Source: QHVT01 sp036389275 (lineage in GTDB: Bacteria; Acidobacteriota; Thermoanaerobaculia; Gp7-AA8). From it: DNA of 64,000 nucleotides. Below, piece by piece: positions 43,093-52,507 of this stretch. The notes beneath the pieces are model-generated. The model made no database searches. It saw only the letters and a program-made list of their open reading frames with translations, and was not told the DNA's origin. Location: the NCBI GenBank assembly GCA_036389275.1, contig DASVQE010000107.1, positions 62,001 to 126,000 on the forward strand, read 5' to 3'. Each line of letters opens with the position of its first letter. The first letter of the stretch is position 1. Made by a program: the position numbers and the translations under genes.

Positions 43093-45855
43093 ATGCCCCA
43101 GCTCCGGTTCGCTCCATATCGAGACATCGCCCGAGAGATCGCCGCCCGTTTGTGCGCCGCGCGCGACGGGCGCGATGCCCTGGCGCCGTGGGCCGAAGAA
43201 GTCATCGTTCCGTCACGCGGCGTGGCCGAGGCGGTGGCGGCGGCGGTGCTGGACCGGATGCCGCGCGGCGTGGCCGGGCTGCAGTTGCACTCGCTCGAAA
43301 CGCTCGCCCAGCGCACGCTCGCCGCGCGCGGAGAGACGCCGCGGGTTGCCTCTGACGCCGAGCGGCGGCTGGCCATGCGCACGGCCGTGCGCGGCATCGC
43401 CCATCCGCTGATGGAGAGCCGCGGCATCGCCGCGATGCTCGAGCGCACCTACCGCGACGTCCGCGACTCCGCCAGACCGGCCGCGCACGTGCGCGGCGCG
43501 AGCGCGCGCATGAATCTCGTGCAGCGCGCCTGGAGCGACTACGAGCGCCTCGTCGGGCAACTGCACGTCATCGATCCGTCGGAATTGCATTTGCGTGCGG
43601 CGCAAAACGTCGCGCAGGTCCGCCCGCAGATCCTGGCCGGCTTCTACGACATGACCGGCGCGCAGCTCGCGCTGGTCGAGGCGCTGCTCGAAGCGGGACG
43701 CATTGCCGCGATCTGGGTGCCGGCCGACCAGCCGTTCGCGCAGGAGTTCGTGCGCGTGCTGGCGCGGCACGCCGAAGTCGCGGGCGAGCCGATGCTGCAC
43801 ATCAAGGCGCCGCACATCGCCGCCACGCAGTACGAGACGCGCTTCGACGAGCTGCGCGGCGTCTGCACGCACGTCGCCGCGCTGCTCGCCGCCGGGACCG
43901 ATTCGCGCGCGATCGGCATCGTGGCGCGCTCGCTCGAGCCGTACGACGCGCGGCTGCTGAACCGTTTCGCGCGCGAGCTCGGCTTCCGCACGACCCTCGG
44001 CAGCGAGACGCCGTTGCAGGCGCACCGCATCGGCCGCGGCGCGATGACGCTGCTGCGTCTGCGCGAGCGCAACTTCCAGCGCGCCGACGTGCTCGAGCTG
44101 GTGCGCGACGGGCTGCATGCGCGCACGCGGCTCGACGTCGATGCGGTCGACGCCGCCACGCGCCGCGCGCGCGTCACCGGCGGCACGAGCGCGGAGCTGC
44201 TGACCATCCGCAAGCGGCCGCCGGAGCTCGACGATTACATCGCGCTGGTGAAGGAGCTGGAGGAGCTGACCGCTGCTCGTAGTGAAGAGCTGCTGACGAT
44301 GCTGGAGCAGGTGGCGAGCCTGTTTCGGATCGAGAGCGAAGTCGATCTCGCGGCGGCGGAGAAGCTCGATGCCATCGCGGCGCTGTTCCGGCGCGCGAGT
44401 GTCTGGAACCGGCCCGTCGATCTCGCGGCGGTGCTCGATGCGATCGAGCATGAGTCGCTCACGGAGACGGAACCCGGCGGTCCCGTCATCTGGTGCGGCG
44501 ATGTGATGCGCTTTCGCGGCCGCTCGTTCACGCATCTCTTCGTGGTGCGGATGCAGGACGATGTCTTTCCGCAGCGGCGCACGGAAGATCCGCTGCTGCC
44601 CGATTCTGATCGCCGCACCTTCGGCCTGCGCGAGATCGGCGACGGGCGCGCCGAGGAAGAGCTGCTGTTCGCGCTGGTCAGCGAGAGCGCCGAGCGCGTG
44701 CACTTTTCGTATGCGGCCGGCGACGGGTTCGGCAAGGTGCTGCGGCCGTCGCGCTATCTGCGCGGGCTCGTTCCGGAGATCATCACGCGCGGCGCGGAAC
44801 CAGCGCGACTGCGCGAGCCGGCCGTCCGCCAACTCCAGCTCCTGGTGCGCGCCGGCACGCGCTCGCCGTTCGACGGCTACCTCGGCGCGCGCGAGCTCGC
44901 GCTGCAGTCGCTCTCGCCGACGCAGCTCGAAGACTTCGGCGAGTGTCCGCAGAAGTTCCTGCTCAAGCATCTCCTCGGCGTCGAGGATCTCGACCGACCC
45001 GAGCGCGAGCTGCAGATCGAGCCTCGCGAGAAAGGCATCCTCGACCACCGCATCCTCGAGCGCTTCTACCGCGCCACCAGCGCGGGCGAGATCGCCGAGG
45101 CGCAGGCGATGCTGCCGCGACTGCCGGACGCGCTGGCGATGCGCCTCGACGCCATCATCGACGAACAGTTCGACGAGCTCGACGCCATCGCGCCGCCGTT
45201 CAACCGCACCGTGCGGCAGATCGAGCGCCGCGCCACCAAGCGCCTCCTGCGCGAGTTCCTCGCCGCCGACCTCGCCGATCTCGCCGCGCAGGAGCTGCTG
45301 CCGCAATGGTTCGAGTACCGCTTCGGCGCGAAGCATCGCGGCAACGCCGATCACCCGGAGCCTTTCATCGTCGACGCCGGCGGCGTGCCGGTGCGCGTCG
45401 AAGGGACGATCGATCGCATCGACGCCGGTGCGGAGCGCTTCCGCATCGTCGACTACAAGTCGGGCAAGGCGCTGCGCCATCAGAACCTCGCCGAGAAGAT
45501 CGATCGCGGCGTGCGGCTGCAGCTCGCGCTCTATGCCATGGCCGTCGCGGAGTTCTTCGGAGCGTCGAACGTCAGCGGCACGATCAAGCCGCTGGTCGTC
45601 GGCGACGGGAAAGCGAAGCACGCCTTCGAGCTGCGCGAGCACGCGGAGCGCGTGACCGAGACGCTGCACATCTTCATGACCGCCATCCGGAACGGCGTCT
45701 TTCCGGCCTTCCCGAATGACCGCGATGAGGAATTCAATTCCTGCAAGTACTGCCCGGTGAATCACTCCTGCCGCACGAAACACGACGCCGACGAGCGCCG
45801 CGCCGTGCAGCAGCACGAAGATCCGCGCACGTTCCTCGGCGGAGGCGCGGCGTGA
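43093..45855 (+). CDS. addB: AddB-type recombination nuclease subunit
   Basis: The 920-residue protein is the AddB half of a RecBCD-like helicase-nuclease. The N-terminal helicase-like domain lacks a Walker A. The C-terminal PD-(D/E)XK nuclease has ILDHRILERFY, VEGTIDRID and FRIVDYKSGKA. Cys618 (GECPQKF) and the cluster Cys884-x2-Cys887-x5-Cys893 match the 4Fe-4S staple of AddB in spacing. It is shorter than B. subtilis AddB. The stop overlaps the GTG start of addA by 4 nt. Confidence 0.9.
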   Translation: MPQLRFAPYRDIAREIAARLCAARDGRDALAPWAEEVIVPSRGVAEAVAAAVLDRMPRGVAGLQLHSLETLAQRTLAARGETPRVASDAERRLAMRTAVRGIAHPLMESRGIAAMLERTYRDVRDSARPAAHVRGASARMNLVQRAWSDYERLVGQLHVIDPSELHLRAAQNVAQVRPQILAGFYDMTGAQLALVEALLEAGRIAAIWVPADQPFAQEFVRVLARHAEVAGEPMLHIKAPHIAATQYETRFDELRGVCTHVAALLAAGTDSRAIGIVARSLEPYDARLLNRFARELGFRTTLGSETPLQAHRIGRGAMTLLRLRERNFQRADVLELVRDGLHARTRLDVDAVDAATRRARVTGGTSAELLTIRKRPPELDDYIALVKELEELTAARSEELLTMLEQVASLFRIESEVDLAAAEKLDAIAALFRRASVWNRPVDLAAVLDAIEHESLTETEPGGPVIWCGDVMRFRGRSFTHLFVVRMQDDVFPQRRTEDPLLPDSDRRTFGLREIGDGRAEEELLFALVSESAERVHFSYAAGDGFGKVLRPSRYLRGLVPEIITRGAEPARLREPAVRQLQLLVRAGTRSPFDGYLGARELALQSLSPTQLEDFGECPQKFLLKHLLGVEDLDRPERELQIEPREKGILDHRILERFYRATSAGEIAEAQAMLPRLPDALAMRLDAIIDEQFDELDAIAPPFNRTVRQIERRATKRLLREFLAADLADLAAQELLPQWFEYRFGAKHRGNADHPEPFIVDAGGVPVRVEGTIDRIDAGAERFRIVDYKSGKALRHQNLAEKIDRGVRLQLALYAMAVAEFFGASNVSGTIKPLVVGDGKAKHAFELREHAERVTETLHIFMTAIRNGVFPAFPNDRDEEFNSCKYCPVNHSCRTKHDADERRAVQQHEDPRTFLGGGAA

Positions 45856-48800
45856 TCGAGCAGCAGTCGTTCCTCTTCCGCGAACAGCCGGCGCCGCGCG
45901 TGCTGCCGGTGCGGCGCAACGTGGTCATTGAAGCAGGCGCCGGCACGGGCAAGACCACGGCGATCGTCGCCGAGGTGCTGAAGCTGATGCTCGAGCGCGA
46001 CGACCTCTCGCCCGAGCGCATCGTGCTGATGACCTTCACCGAGAAGGCTGCCGGCGAGATCGCCGACCGCATCCGCGTCGCGCTCGAAGAGCTGGCGAGC
46101 GGCGAGCACGATGCGTGGCCGGTCGGCTCGCCGAATCCGCTGGTGCGCGTCGGCGACAGTCCGCGCGCGCGGCGCGCCATCGCCCATCACCTGGCGAACA
46201 TCGACGCGCTCCGCTCGCAGACCATCCACTCGTTCTGCCAGTCGCTGCTGCGCACGTTCCCCATCGAGGCGGGTCTCGATCCGCAGTTCAAGATCATCGA
46301 GGGCTTCGAGCGCTCGCTGCTCTACGGGCAGCTCTACGACGCCTGGCTCGATTCGGAGACGCGCGTCGATCCGGTCGCGGAAGTGGTCGCGGAATGGGAG
46401 CTGCTCTTCACGCACGCCGGCTATCTCTTCCAGATCCGCGATCTCATCCTGAATCTGATCAACCGCCGCGATCTCCTCGGCGAGAGTGGCGACTTCGGCG
46501 ACTTCTCGCTCGTCGAGACGGCGCTCACCGACGCCGTGCTCTGGATCCGCCGCGAGACCGCATCGGTGAAAGATCCGGCGGCGAACGACGTGGCGTCGTA
46601 CCTGCGCCGGACGCCGTTCCGCGGCCGCAGCATCGACGACTGGATCGCCTACCTGCAGCCGGTGGCCGCGCGCATGCGCGACATTCACCTCACCTCGTGC
46701 GGCGTGCTGAAGGAAGCGATGCGCGTGCTGCGCTCGGGCGACAAAGGCGACTCGATTTACGACCGGCTCACCAGCCACCGCGCGGCCATGGCGCTGCTCG
46801 CGCTGACGCGCCGCTTCCTCGCCTACCTCGACGCGGAGAAGCGGAAGCTCGGCGTGGTCGACTTCGACGATCTGCTGCTGCGCACGCTGGCGCTGCTCGA
46901 CGACGTGAACGTGCTGCAGCGCGCCCGCTCGCAGTTCGACTTCATCTTCGTCGACGAGTTCCAGGACACCGACCGCACGCAGGCTCGCATCATCGACCGG
47001 CTGGCGCGCGACGCGTCGGGCGCGTTCGTGCCGGGGCGCACCATCGTCGTCGGCGATCCGAAGCAGTCGATCTACGGCTTCCGCCGCGCCGACCCGGAGA
47101 CGTACGACCACCTGACGAAAGCGCTCGTGCACGGCGGAGCGGAGAAGCGCGTGATCGGCGAGCAGTACCGCAGCGATCCGCCGCTGCTCGAGACGATCAA
47201 CGCCATGTTCACGCGCCTCTTTCCGGAGGAGACGCACGACCCGAACGTCTTCCGTCCGGCCTATCGCGCGCTGCGCGCCGCGCGCGGCGAGTCGCGGCGG
47301 ACGCTGGATGCGCGCATCACGCTGCTGCGCGCGCAGAGCGACGAGAAGGCGGATCGCTATGTGGCCGAGGCCTCGAGCATCGCCGAATGGATCGCGGAGA
47401 ATCGCGACGGCGGCGAGCGCGACCTGCAGCGCTTCGCGGTGCTCTTCCGGCGCACGACGAAGATCGATGACTACCTCGACGTCTTCGACCGCTACGGCAT
47501 CGACTACGTGCTGCCGCCGACGCGGCTGTTTCTCGATCGCCGCGCGCCGGTGGACCTGCTGGCGGTGCTGCGCGCGATCGCCTGGCCGTTCGACCGCGGC
47601 GCGCAGATCTCCGCCGCCCGCACGCCCTACTTCGCGCTGACCGACGTCGAGATCGCCGACGGCGGCGAGGCGTGGAACGCCTTCGCCGAAGCGATGGCGC
47701 GCTTTCGCGACGAGGCGCGGCACGGCATGATCTCCGATCTCGTCGACGCGATCGTCCGCACGAGCGGCATCGAGAGCGTTTACGACGCGATGGCCGACGG
47801 CGCGCGCCACCTGCGCCATCTCGAGCACGTGCGGCGCATCGCGTTCGACTACGACACGACTCAGGGCGGCTCGGTGCGGCAGTTCGTCGAGGAGATCGGA
47901 CGGCGGCGCAGCGAGCCGGAAGAGGCGGAGCCGACGCTTGCCGACGACTCCGCGAATGCGGTGCGCATCCTCACGGTGCACGGCGCGAAAGGTCTCGAGT
48001 TCGAGACGGTGATCCTGCCCGACCTCGCCTTTCCGGCGTCGATGAACGATGCGCTGCAACTCTTCACGGTCGAAGAGCCGAAGAGCCTCGTCCTCACCGG
48101 CCGCGCGGAGTCGCTCTCGGCGAGCTTCCGCTTCGCCGGCGGCGAGCCGCTCAAGAAGATCGCCGGGCAGCGCGACAAGGCGGAGCTCGAGCGGCTGTTC
48201 TACGTGGCGGTCACGCGGGCGAAGACGGACGTGGTGTTCGTCTGCAATCCCGACGAGAAGCGCTCCATCGGTTTTCATCAGTGCCTGCTCGAGGCGCTCG
48301 GCTGCGAGAAGAAATCGTTCGCGGCGATGTGGAGCGAGGAGCTGCGAATCGTGCATGAGACGCCGGTCGGTCCGGTGGCGTTCGAGCATCGCGCCGTGCA
48401 GACCACCGGGCCGCGCGTGCGGCGCCGCCTGCGCGACGAAGCGCTGGAAGCGTCGCTCGCGAGCGCGGAGCTCGCACCCTGTACGCCGGTCACGCCGGAG
48501 GATCCGCCGCCGCCGCTCACCGCGGGCGAAGTGGCCGCGCGCCGCGCCAGTGCACGCAATCGCGCCGCCGGCATCCTGCTGCATCGCGTGCTGGAGCTGT
48601 GGGACGGCAGGAGCAGTCCCGACGCGCTCGTGCAGCAGCTCGCGCTCGAAGCGGCCGCCGACGCCGACGCGCTCGCGCGCGTGCGGCGGCGCCTGGCGAC
48701 GATCGCGCGCTCGCCGACGCTGGCGCGCCTGGCACGCGCGGAGACGGTCGGGCGCGAGGTGGCGGTGCGCGTCGTCGAAGACGGAACGCTCGTCGAGCGC

Positions 48801-49001
48801 CGCATCGATCGTATCGTGCGCGAAGACGGCCGCACGCTCGTCGTCGATTACAAGAGCGGCGCGCCCGATCCTGCCCGCATCGAGAAGGATCGCGCGCAGG
48901 TGCGGCGCTACTGCGACGCGATTGCCGCCATTGAAGGACGGGAGTGCAGCGGCGTGATCTGGTATGTGGGGATGTCTTCCGATCGGCTGATCACTGCCTG
49001 A
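45852..49001 (+). CDS. addA: AddA-type helicase-nuclease subunit
   Basis: The 1049-residue UvrD/Rep-type helicase has Walker A EAGAGTGKTT (27-36), motif II FVDEFQDTD, motif III VGDPKQSIYGFRRAD, EQYRSDPPL, motif V LTVHGAKGLEFE and motif VI FYVAVTRAKTD. The C-terminal nuclease domain has LLHRVLEL, RRIDRIV and VVDYKSGAPDP. With AddB it resects double-strand ends for RecA. The start is GTG. The last 18 bases, including the stop, are shared with a 76-bp repeat that follows. Confidence 0.92.
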   Translation: MIEQQSFLFREQPAPRVLPVRRNVVIEAGAGTGKTTAIVAEVLKLMLERDDLSPERIVLMTFTEKAAGEIADRIRVALEELASGEHDAWPVGSPNPLVRVGDSPRARRAIAHHLANIDALRSQTIHSFCQSLLRTFPIEAGLDPQFKIIEGFERSLLYGQLYDAWLDSETRVDPVAEVVAEWELLFTHAGYLFQIRDLILNLINRRDLLGESGDFGDFSLVETALTDAVLWIRRETASVKDPAANDVASYLRRTPFRGRSIDDWIAYLQPVAARMRDIHLTSCGVLKEAMRVLRSGDKGDSIYDRLTSHRAAMALLALTRRFLAYLDAEKRKLGVVDFDDLLLRTLALLDDVNVLQRARSQFDFIFVDEFQDTDRTQARIIDRLARDASGAFVPGRTIVVGDPKQSIYGFRRADPETYDHLTKALVHGGAEKRVIGEQYRSDPPLLETINAMFTRLFPEETHDPNVFRPAYRALRAARGESRRTLDARITLLRAQSDEKADRYVAEASSIAEWIAENRDGGERDLQRFAVLFRRTTKIDDYLDVFDRYGIDYVLPPTRLFLDRRAPVDLLAVLRAIAWPFDRGAQISAARTPYFALTDVEIADGGEAWNAFAEAMARFRDEARHGMISDLVDAIVRTSGIESVYDAMADGARHLRHLEHVRRIAFDYDTTQGGSVRQFVEEIGRRRSEPEEAEPTLADDSANAVRILTVHGAKGLEFETVILPDLAFPASMNDALQLFTVEEPKSLVLTGRAESLSASFRFAGGEPLKKIAGQRDKAELERLFYVAVTRAKTDVVFVCNPDEKRSIGFHQCLLEALGCEKKSFAAMWSEELRIVHETPVGPVAFEHRAVQTTGPRVRRRLRDEALEASLASAELAPCTPVTPEDPPPPLTAGEVAARRASARNRAAGILLHRVLELWDGRSSPDALVQQLALEAAADADALARVRRRLATIARSPTLARLARAETVGREVAVRVVEDGTLVERRIDRIVREDGRTLVVDYKSGAPDPARIEKDRAQVRRYCDAIAAIEGRECSGVIWYVGMSSDRLITA

Positions 49002-49119
49002 CATCCTCCGCCGCCAGGCGGAGGATCTCCGGTTCCACCGGATCGATGTCCAATCGGACCGGCTGATCACTGCCTGACCATCCTCCGCCGCCAGGCGGAG
49101 GATCTCCGGCTCCACCGGG
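48984..49119. repeat. Direct repeat, two copies of about 76 bp, each with a hairpin
   Basis: Copy 1 (48984-49059) and copy 2 (from 49060) both start CGGCTGATCACTGCCTGA and contain ATCCTCCGCC and GGCGGAGGAT, a perfect 10-bp inverted pair around GCC. The beginning of copy 1 encodes the last residues and stop codon of AddA, so the repeat entered or was copied from the gene end. Confidence 0.88.
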
Positions 49120-49128
49120 TTCATGCGG

Positions 49129-49408
49129 CCCACAGGCGCGGAGGCTGCCTTCGCGCTCGTGGGCAGCATCGACCCGGTGTAGCCGGAGATCCTGCGGCTG
49201 CGCCGCAGGATGAACTCGACCGCCCACAGGCGCGGAGGCTGCTTTCGCGCTCGTGGGCAGCGTGGACCCGGTGTAGCCGGAGATCCTGCGGCTGCGCCGC
49301 AGGATGTACTCGACCGGCCCACAGGCGCGGAGGCGGCTTTCGCGCTCGTGGGCAGCGTGGACCCGGTGTAGCCGGAGATCCTGCGGCTGCGCCGCAGGAT
49401 GAACTCCG
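49129..49408. repeat. Direct repeat, three copies of about 94-95 bp, palindromic
   Basis: Copies start at 49129, 49223 and 49318 with CCCACAGGCGCGGAGG. Each contains ATCCTGCGG/CCGCAGGAT around CTGCG, a 9-bp stem. CCCAC near the start also pairs with GTGGG about 30 nt later. Copies differ at a few positions. The translation of this region in any frame is repetitive and not a gene. Together with the previous repeat it fills the 428-nt gap between addA and marC. Confidence 0.9.
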
Positions 49409-49412
49409 ACAT

Positions 49413-49418
49413 TAGAAT
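49413..49418 (+). promoter_or_regulatory. Predicted -10 box for the marC-like gene
   Basis: TAGAAT ends 11 nt before the GTG at 49430, immediately after the last repeat copy. Confidence 0.45.
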
Positions 49419-49429
49419 CCACCGCAACC

Positions 49430-50101
49430 GTGCCGCTCACGAAAGTCGTCCTCCTGTCGTTCATCACCCTGGTGACGATGGTCAATCCGCTGGCGGTGAT
49501 CCCGGCGTTCGTGACGCTCACCGAAGGCGTGTCGCGCATCGGCCGCGCCCGTGTGGCGCTGGTCGCGTCGATGGCCTGCATCGTCGTGCTGACCGTCTTC
49601 CTCGTGGCCGGCAACTGGGTCTTCCAATTCTTCGGCATCACCGTGCCGGCGTTCCAGATCATGGGCGGCGTGATCTTCTTCACCAACGCGCTGCGCACGC
49701 TCATGGAGCAGGACGAGCGCCGCGCCTTCAACATCGGCGGCGAGAAACGCATGGCCGATCACGACGTCGAGAAAGCGGAGATCGATCCGTCGTCGATCGC
49801 CGTCGTGCCGCTGGCCATCCCGATGCTCTCCGGCCCCGGCGCCATCACCTCGACCATGGTGCTGGTGAATCTCTATCCGCGCTTCGAGCAGAAGCTGGCG
49901 GTGATCGTGGCCATCTTCGGCGTCGGCCTCGCCTCGTACGCGGTGCTGCTCGCCGCGGTGCCGCTGTCGCGTTTCATCGGCGATCGCGGCCGGGCCGTGT
50001 TCACGAAAGTGATGGCGCTGCTCCTCGGCGCGATCGGCATTCAGTTCATCATCAACGGACTGAAGCCGGTGCTGATGGAGATCATTCGCGGCGCGTCATA
50101 A
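49430..50101 (+). CDS. MarC family integral membrane protein
   Basis: The 223-residue protein has six hydrophobic segments and the MarC pattern MVNPLAVIPAFVTLTE at the N-terminus, FQIMGGVIFFTNAL, and IAVVPLAIPMLSGPGAI in the second half. Start is GTG. The family was once thought to give multiple antibiotic resistance, but no transport substrate is established. The following gene starts 7 nt later. Confidence 0.92.
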   Translation: MPLTKVVLLSFITLVTMVNPLAVIPAFVTLTEGVSRIGRARVALVASMACIVVLTVFLVAGNWVFQFFGITVPAFQIMGGVIFFTNALRTLMEQDERRAFNIGGEKRMADHDVEKAEIDPSSIAVVPLAIPMLSGPGAITSTMVLVNLYPRFEQKLAVIVAIFGVGLASYAVLLAAVPLSRFIGDRGRAVFTKVMALLLGAIGIQFIINGLKPVLMEIIRGAS

Positions 50102-50108
50102 TCGCGCG

Positions 50109-50759
50109 ATGTTCATCGGCCATCACGCCGCCGCCTTCGCCGGAAAACGGGCCGCGCCGCGCGTTTCGCTCGGAACCATGTTCGCGGCGGCGATGGCGCT
50201 CGACCTCCTCTGGCCGCTCTTCACGCTCGCAGGGCTCGAGCACTTCCGCGTCGATCCCGGCAACACGCCCTTCACGCCGCTCGACTTCTACGACTATCCG
50301 ATCTCGCACAGCCTGCTGACATCCCTCGGCTGGTCGATCGTCTTCGCGGCGATTCATTACGCGATGCGGCGCTCGCCGCGCGGCGCGCTCGTCGTCGGCG
50401 CGGCGGTGTTCAGCCATTGGGTGCTCGACTTCGTCACCCATCGCGCCGACCTGCCGCTCTGGCCGGGCGGTCCGAAAGTCGGGCTCGGGCTCTGGTACTC
50501 GGTGCCGGCGACCGTCATCGTCGAGTCGGCGCTCTTCCTCGGTGCGATCGCGCTCCACGTCCGCGCAACGCGCGCCCGCGATCGCATCGGCAGCGTCGCG
50601 CTCTGGTCGCTGGTCGCGTTCGCGGCGGTGATTTACATCGTCAGCCTCACCTCGCCTCCTCCGCCGTCGTGGCAGGCGGTGGCGTGGGCGGCGAACGCCG
50701 CCTGGCTGTTCGTGCCGTGGGCGGCGTGGATCGATCGCCATCGCGAGGCGCGCGCATGA
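50109..50759 (+). CDS. Polytopic membrane protein with conserved His/Asp (YdjM/DUF457-like)
   Basis: The 216-residue protein has about six membrane segments. Histidines in FIGHHAAAF and acidic/His motifs ISHSLLTS and SHWVLDFVTHR are placed as in the membrane-bound metal-dependent hydrolase-like (DUF457/YdjM) family, where they lie near the membrane face. No enzymatic activity is proven for that family. Its stop overlaps the lipid kinase ATG by 4 nt. Confidence 0.68.
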   Translation: MFIGHHAAAFAGKRAAPRVSLGTMFAAAMALDLLWPLFTLAGLEHFRVDPGNTPFTPLDFYDYPISHSLLTSLGWSIVFAAIHYAMRRSPRGALVVGAAVFSHWVLDFVTHRADLPLWPGGPKVGLGLWYSVPATVIVESALFLGAIALHVRATRARDRIGSVALWSLVAFAAVIYIVSLTSPPPPSWQAVAWAANAAWLFVPWAAWIDRHREARA

Positions 50760-51637
50760 AAGCGCTCTTCGTCGTCAACGAACGCTCCGGACGGCGGCGC
50801 AGCTTCGATGTGAGCGAGGTGATCCGCCGCGCGGCAGCGGATTGGGAGATCGAGATTCTGCCGTGCGGCCGGAAAGAGGATCTCGACGCGATCGTCGAAC
50901 GCGCCGAGCAGGAAGCGTTCGACGTCGTCTACGCCGTCGGCGGCGACGGCACCGTGCACGAGACGGCGAAGCGGCTGATCGGACGGCGTCCCGCGCTCGG
51001 CATCCTGCCGATCGGTTCCGGCAACGGATTCGCGCGGCACATCGGCTTGCCGCTCGAGCCTGCGGAGTCGATCGCATCGTGCCGCGGCGCGCGCATCGTC
51101 ACCATCGACACCGCCTCCGTCAACGGCCGTCCATTCCTCGGCGTGATGGGCATCGGTTTCGACGCCGAGATTGCGCATCGCTTCGCCGCGAGCAACGTGC
51201 GCGGGCTGGAGACGTACGTGAAGGAAGGCCTGCAGGCGTTCACCAGCTTTCGCGCGGACGAGCATGAGATCGCCGCGAACGGCACCACCATGCGCACGAA
51301 AGCGTTCGTGATCGCGGTGGCCAACTCCGGACAGTACGGCAACGACGCGCGCATCGCGCCGCTGGCGTCGCTGCAGGACGGGCTGCTGGACGTGGTGGTG
51401 GTCGGCGAGACGTCGATCTTCGCCGCGCCGCTGCTGCTTGCGCGGCTGTTCCACGGCACTTTCGACCGCGCCTCGAACGTGACCAGCTTCCAGACCGCGG
51501 AGGTGACGATCGAACGTCCCGCCGCAGGTCCCGCGCATCTGGACGGCGAGCCGTGCGAGCTGGAAGCGACGCTGCACGTGACCATCGTCCCGTCGAGCCT
51601 GCGCGTGCTCGTACCGGATGCGACCTCGGCGCTCTGA
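50756..51637 (+). CDS. Diacylglycerol kinase-family lipid kinase (YegS/DgkB-like)
   Basis: The 293-residue kinase has the catalytic-domain motifs VVNERSGRRR, YAVGGDGTVHE and LPIGSGNGFARHIGLP. The C-terminal sandwich domain includes VMGIGFDAEIAHRF and GQYGNDARIAP. The family phosphorylates diacylglycerol, phosphatidylglycerol, ceramide or similar lipids; the substrate is open. The stop lies inside a palindrome shared with the convergent arsenate reductase gene. Confidence 0.9.
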   Translation: MKALFVVNERSGRRRSFDVSEVIRRAAADWEIEILPCGRKEDLDAIVERAEQEAFDVVYAVGGDGTVHETAKRLIGRRPALGILPIGSGNGFARHIGLPLEPAESIASCRGARIVTIDTASVNGRPFLGVMGIGFDAEIAHRFAASNVRGLETYVKEGLQAFTSFRADEHEIAANGTTMRTKAFVIAVANSGQYGNDARIAPLASLQDGLLDVVVVGETSIFAAPLLLARLFHGTFDRASNVTSFQTAEVTIERPAAGPAHLDGEPCELEATLHVTIVPSSLRVLVPDATSAL

Positions 51638-51648
51638 CCGTCAGAGCG
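51630..51648. terminator. 19-nt palindrome holding both convergent stop codons
   Basis: CGCTCTGAC and GTCAGAGCG flank a single C. It includes the stop of the lipid kinase (51635-51637) and of the arsenate reductase (51641-51643). Only 3 nt separate the two genes. No T-tract is seen. Confidence 0.6.
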
Positions 51649-52060
51649 TCGCAGCCAGCTCGTTGATCCGCCGGCGCAGATCGTCGCGCGTGGCCAGGAA
51701 GCGGTCGTAGCGCGTGGCCGGATCGTCGTTCCCCCACGACGGGTCTTCGATCGGCCAGTGCTCGATGCGCTTCGCGTTCGGCCAGTGCGGGCAGTCTTTG
51801 GCGGCGCTGTCGCAGACGGTGACCACCACGTCGAACGGCTTGTCGAGAAACTTCTGCGCCGACTTTGACTCGGCGTTGCTGATGTCGATCCCGAGCTCGC
51901 CGAGGGCCTTGATGGCCAGCGGATGCACCCAGCCGGCCGGATGCGAGCCGGCGGAGACGACGTCCATCACGTCGCCGTGATCGGCCCGCGCGAGCCCCTC
52001 GGCCATCTGCGAGCGCGCCGCGTTCCCGGTGCAGAGAAACAGCACTTTTTTCTTCTCCAC
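51641..52060 (-). CDS. arsC: Arsenate reductase, thioredoxin-coupled low-MW phosphatase type
   Basis: The 139-residue protein has the P-loop CTGNAARS at 10-17. Cys10 is the nucleophile, and Cys83 and Cys90 (VCDSAAKDCP) have the spacing needed for the relay disulfide of thioredoxin-linked ArsC. It reduces arsenate to arsenite. The start is GTG at 52060, preceded by TACACT. No arsB, acr3 or arsR is adjacent, so export genes must be elsewhere. A general low-MW tyrosine phosphatase is less likely because of the paired cysteines. Confidence 0.88.
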   Translation of the reverse strand: MEKKKVLFLCTGNAARSQMAEGLARADHGDVMDVVSAGSHPAGWVHPLAIKALGELGIDISNAESKSAQKFLDKPFDVVVTVCDSAAKDCPHWPNAKRIEHWPIEDPSWGNDDPATRYDRFLATRDDLRRRINELAATL

Positions 52061-52067
52061 GGTGTCG

Positions 52068-52074
52068 CGTAGTG
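52068..52074. promoter_or_regulatory. Overlapping divergent promoter between arsC and the lipoprotein gene
   Basis: GTAGTGTAC reads as TACACT on the minus strand, 7 nt before the arsC GTG, and as TAGTGT on the plus strand, 7 nt before the ATG at 52082. The same few bases may act as the -10 element in both directions. Confidence 0.4.
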
Positions 52075-52081
52075 TACGCGC

Positions 52082-52507
52082 ATGCGACGCGCTTTGCTGA
52101 TCGTGCTGCTCCTCACCACCGCCTGCGCCAGCGTGCCGCGCGAGACGCCGGAGGCGGCGGTGGCGCGCTTCGTGGCGGCCTTCAATGCCCTCGACGCCGC
52201 GGCCATGCAGACGCTCTTCGCGCCCGACGCCACCGCCTTCCTGCCGATGCCGCAGTACGGCGCGCGCCTCGACGGCCGCGAGGCCATCATGGCCGCGCTC
52301 TCACCGCTCTTCGCCGAGGAGAAAACGCGCAGCGGCAGTTTGCATCTGACGCAAAAGGGATTGCACATCCAGACTTATGGAAGTACGGCAGTGGCCACGT
52401 TCGATGTCGGCACGGAGGCCGTCTACTCGCGGAGAACGCTGGTGCTGCGTGCGCGCGGCGGACGGTGGGAGATCGTCCACCTGCACGCGTCGAACGTGCG
52501 CCCTTAG
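52082..52507 (+). CDS. SnoaL/NTF2-like lipoprotein
   Basis: The 141-residue protein has a lipoprotein signal (LLLTTAC, Cys15) and a cone-shaped NTF2/SnoaL-type domain with VARFVAAFNALDAAAMQTLF, ATAFLP, FDVGTEAVYS and WEIVHLHAS, as in DUF4440/nuclear transport factor 2-like proteins. It is probably inner- or outer-membrane anchored. Ligand or activity is unknown. Its stop and the stop of pdxH overlap each other by two bases in a 13-nt palindrome. Confidence 0.82.
   Translation: MRRALLIVLLLTTACASVPRETPEAAVARFVAAFNALDAAAMQTLFAPDATAFLPMPQYGARLDGREAIMAALSPLFAEEKTRSGSLHLTQKGLHIQTYGSTAVATFDVGTEAVYSRRTLVLRARGGRWEIVHLHASNVRP

Noticed and set aside
43213..45816. An 867-codon minus-strand open frame opposite addB
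   Set aside because: Antisense shadow with low-complexity composition and no domain; addB has the nuclease motif and four cluster cysteines.
49129..49408. CRISPR array in the triplicated repeat
   Set aside because: The units are contiguous 94-95-bp copies without unique spacers, and no cas gene is present.
45762..49427. A 1221-codon open frame on the minus strand opposite addA
   Set aside because: It is the antisense shadow of addA. Its composition is Arg/Ala/His/Asp-rich without domains, as expected for the mirror frame of GC-rich coding DNA, while addA shows all helicase motifs.
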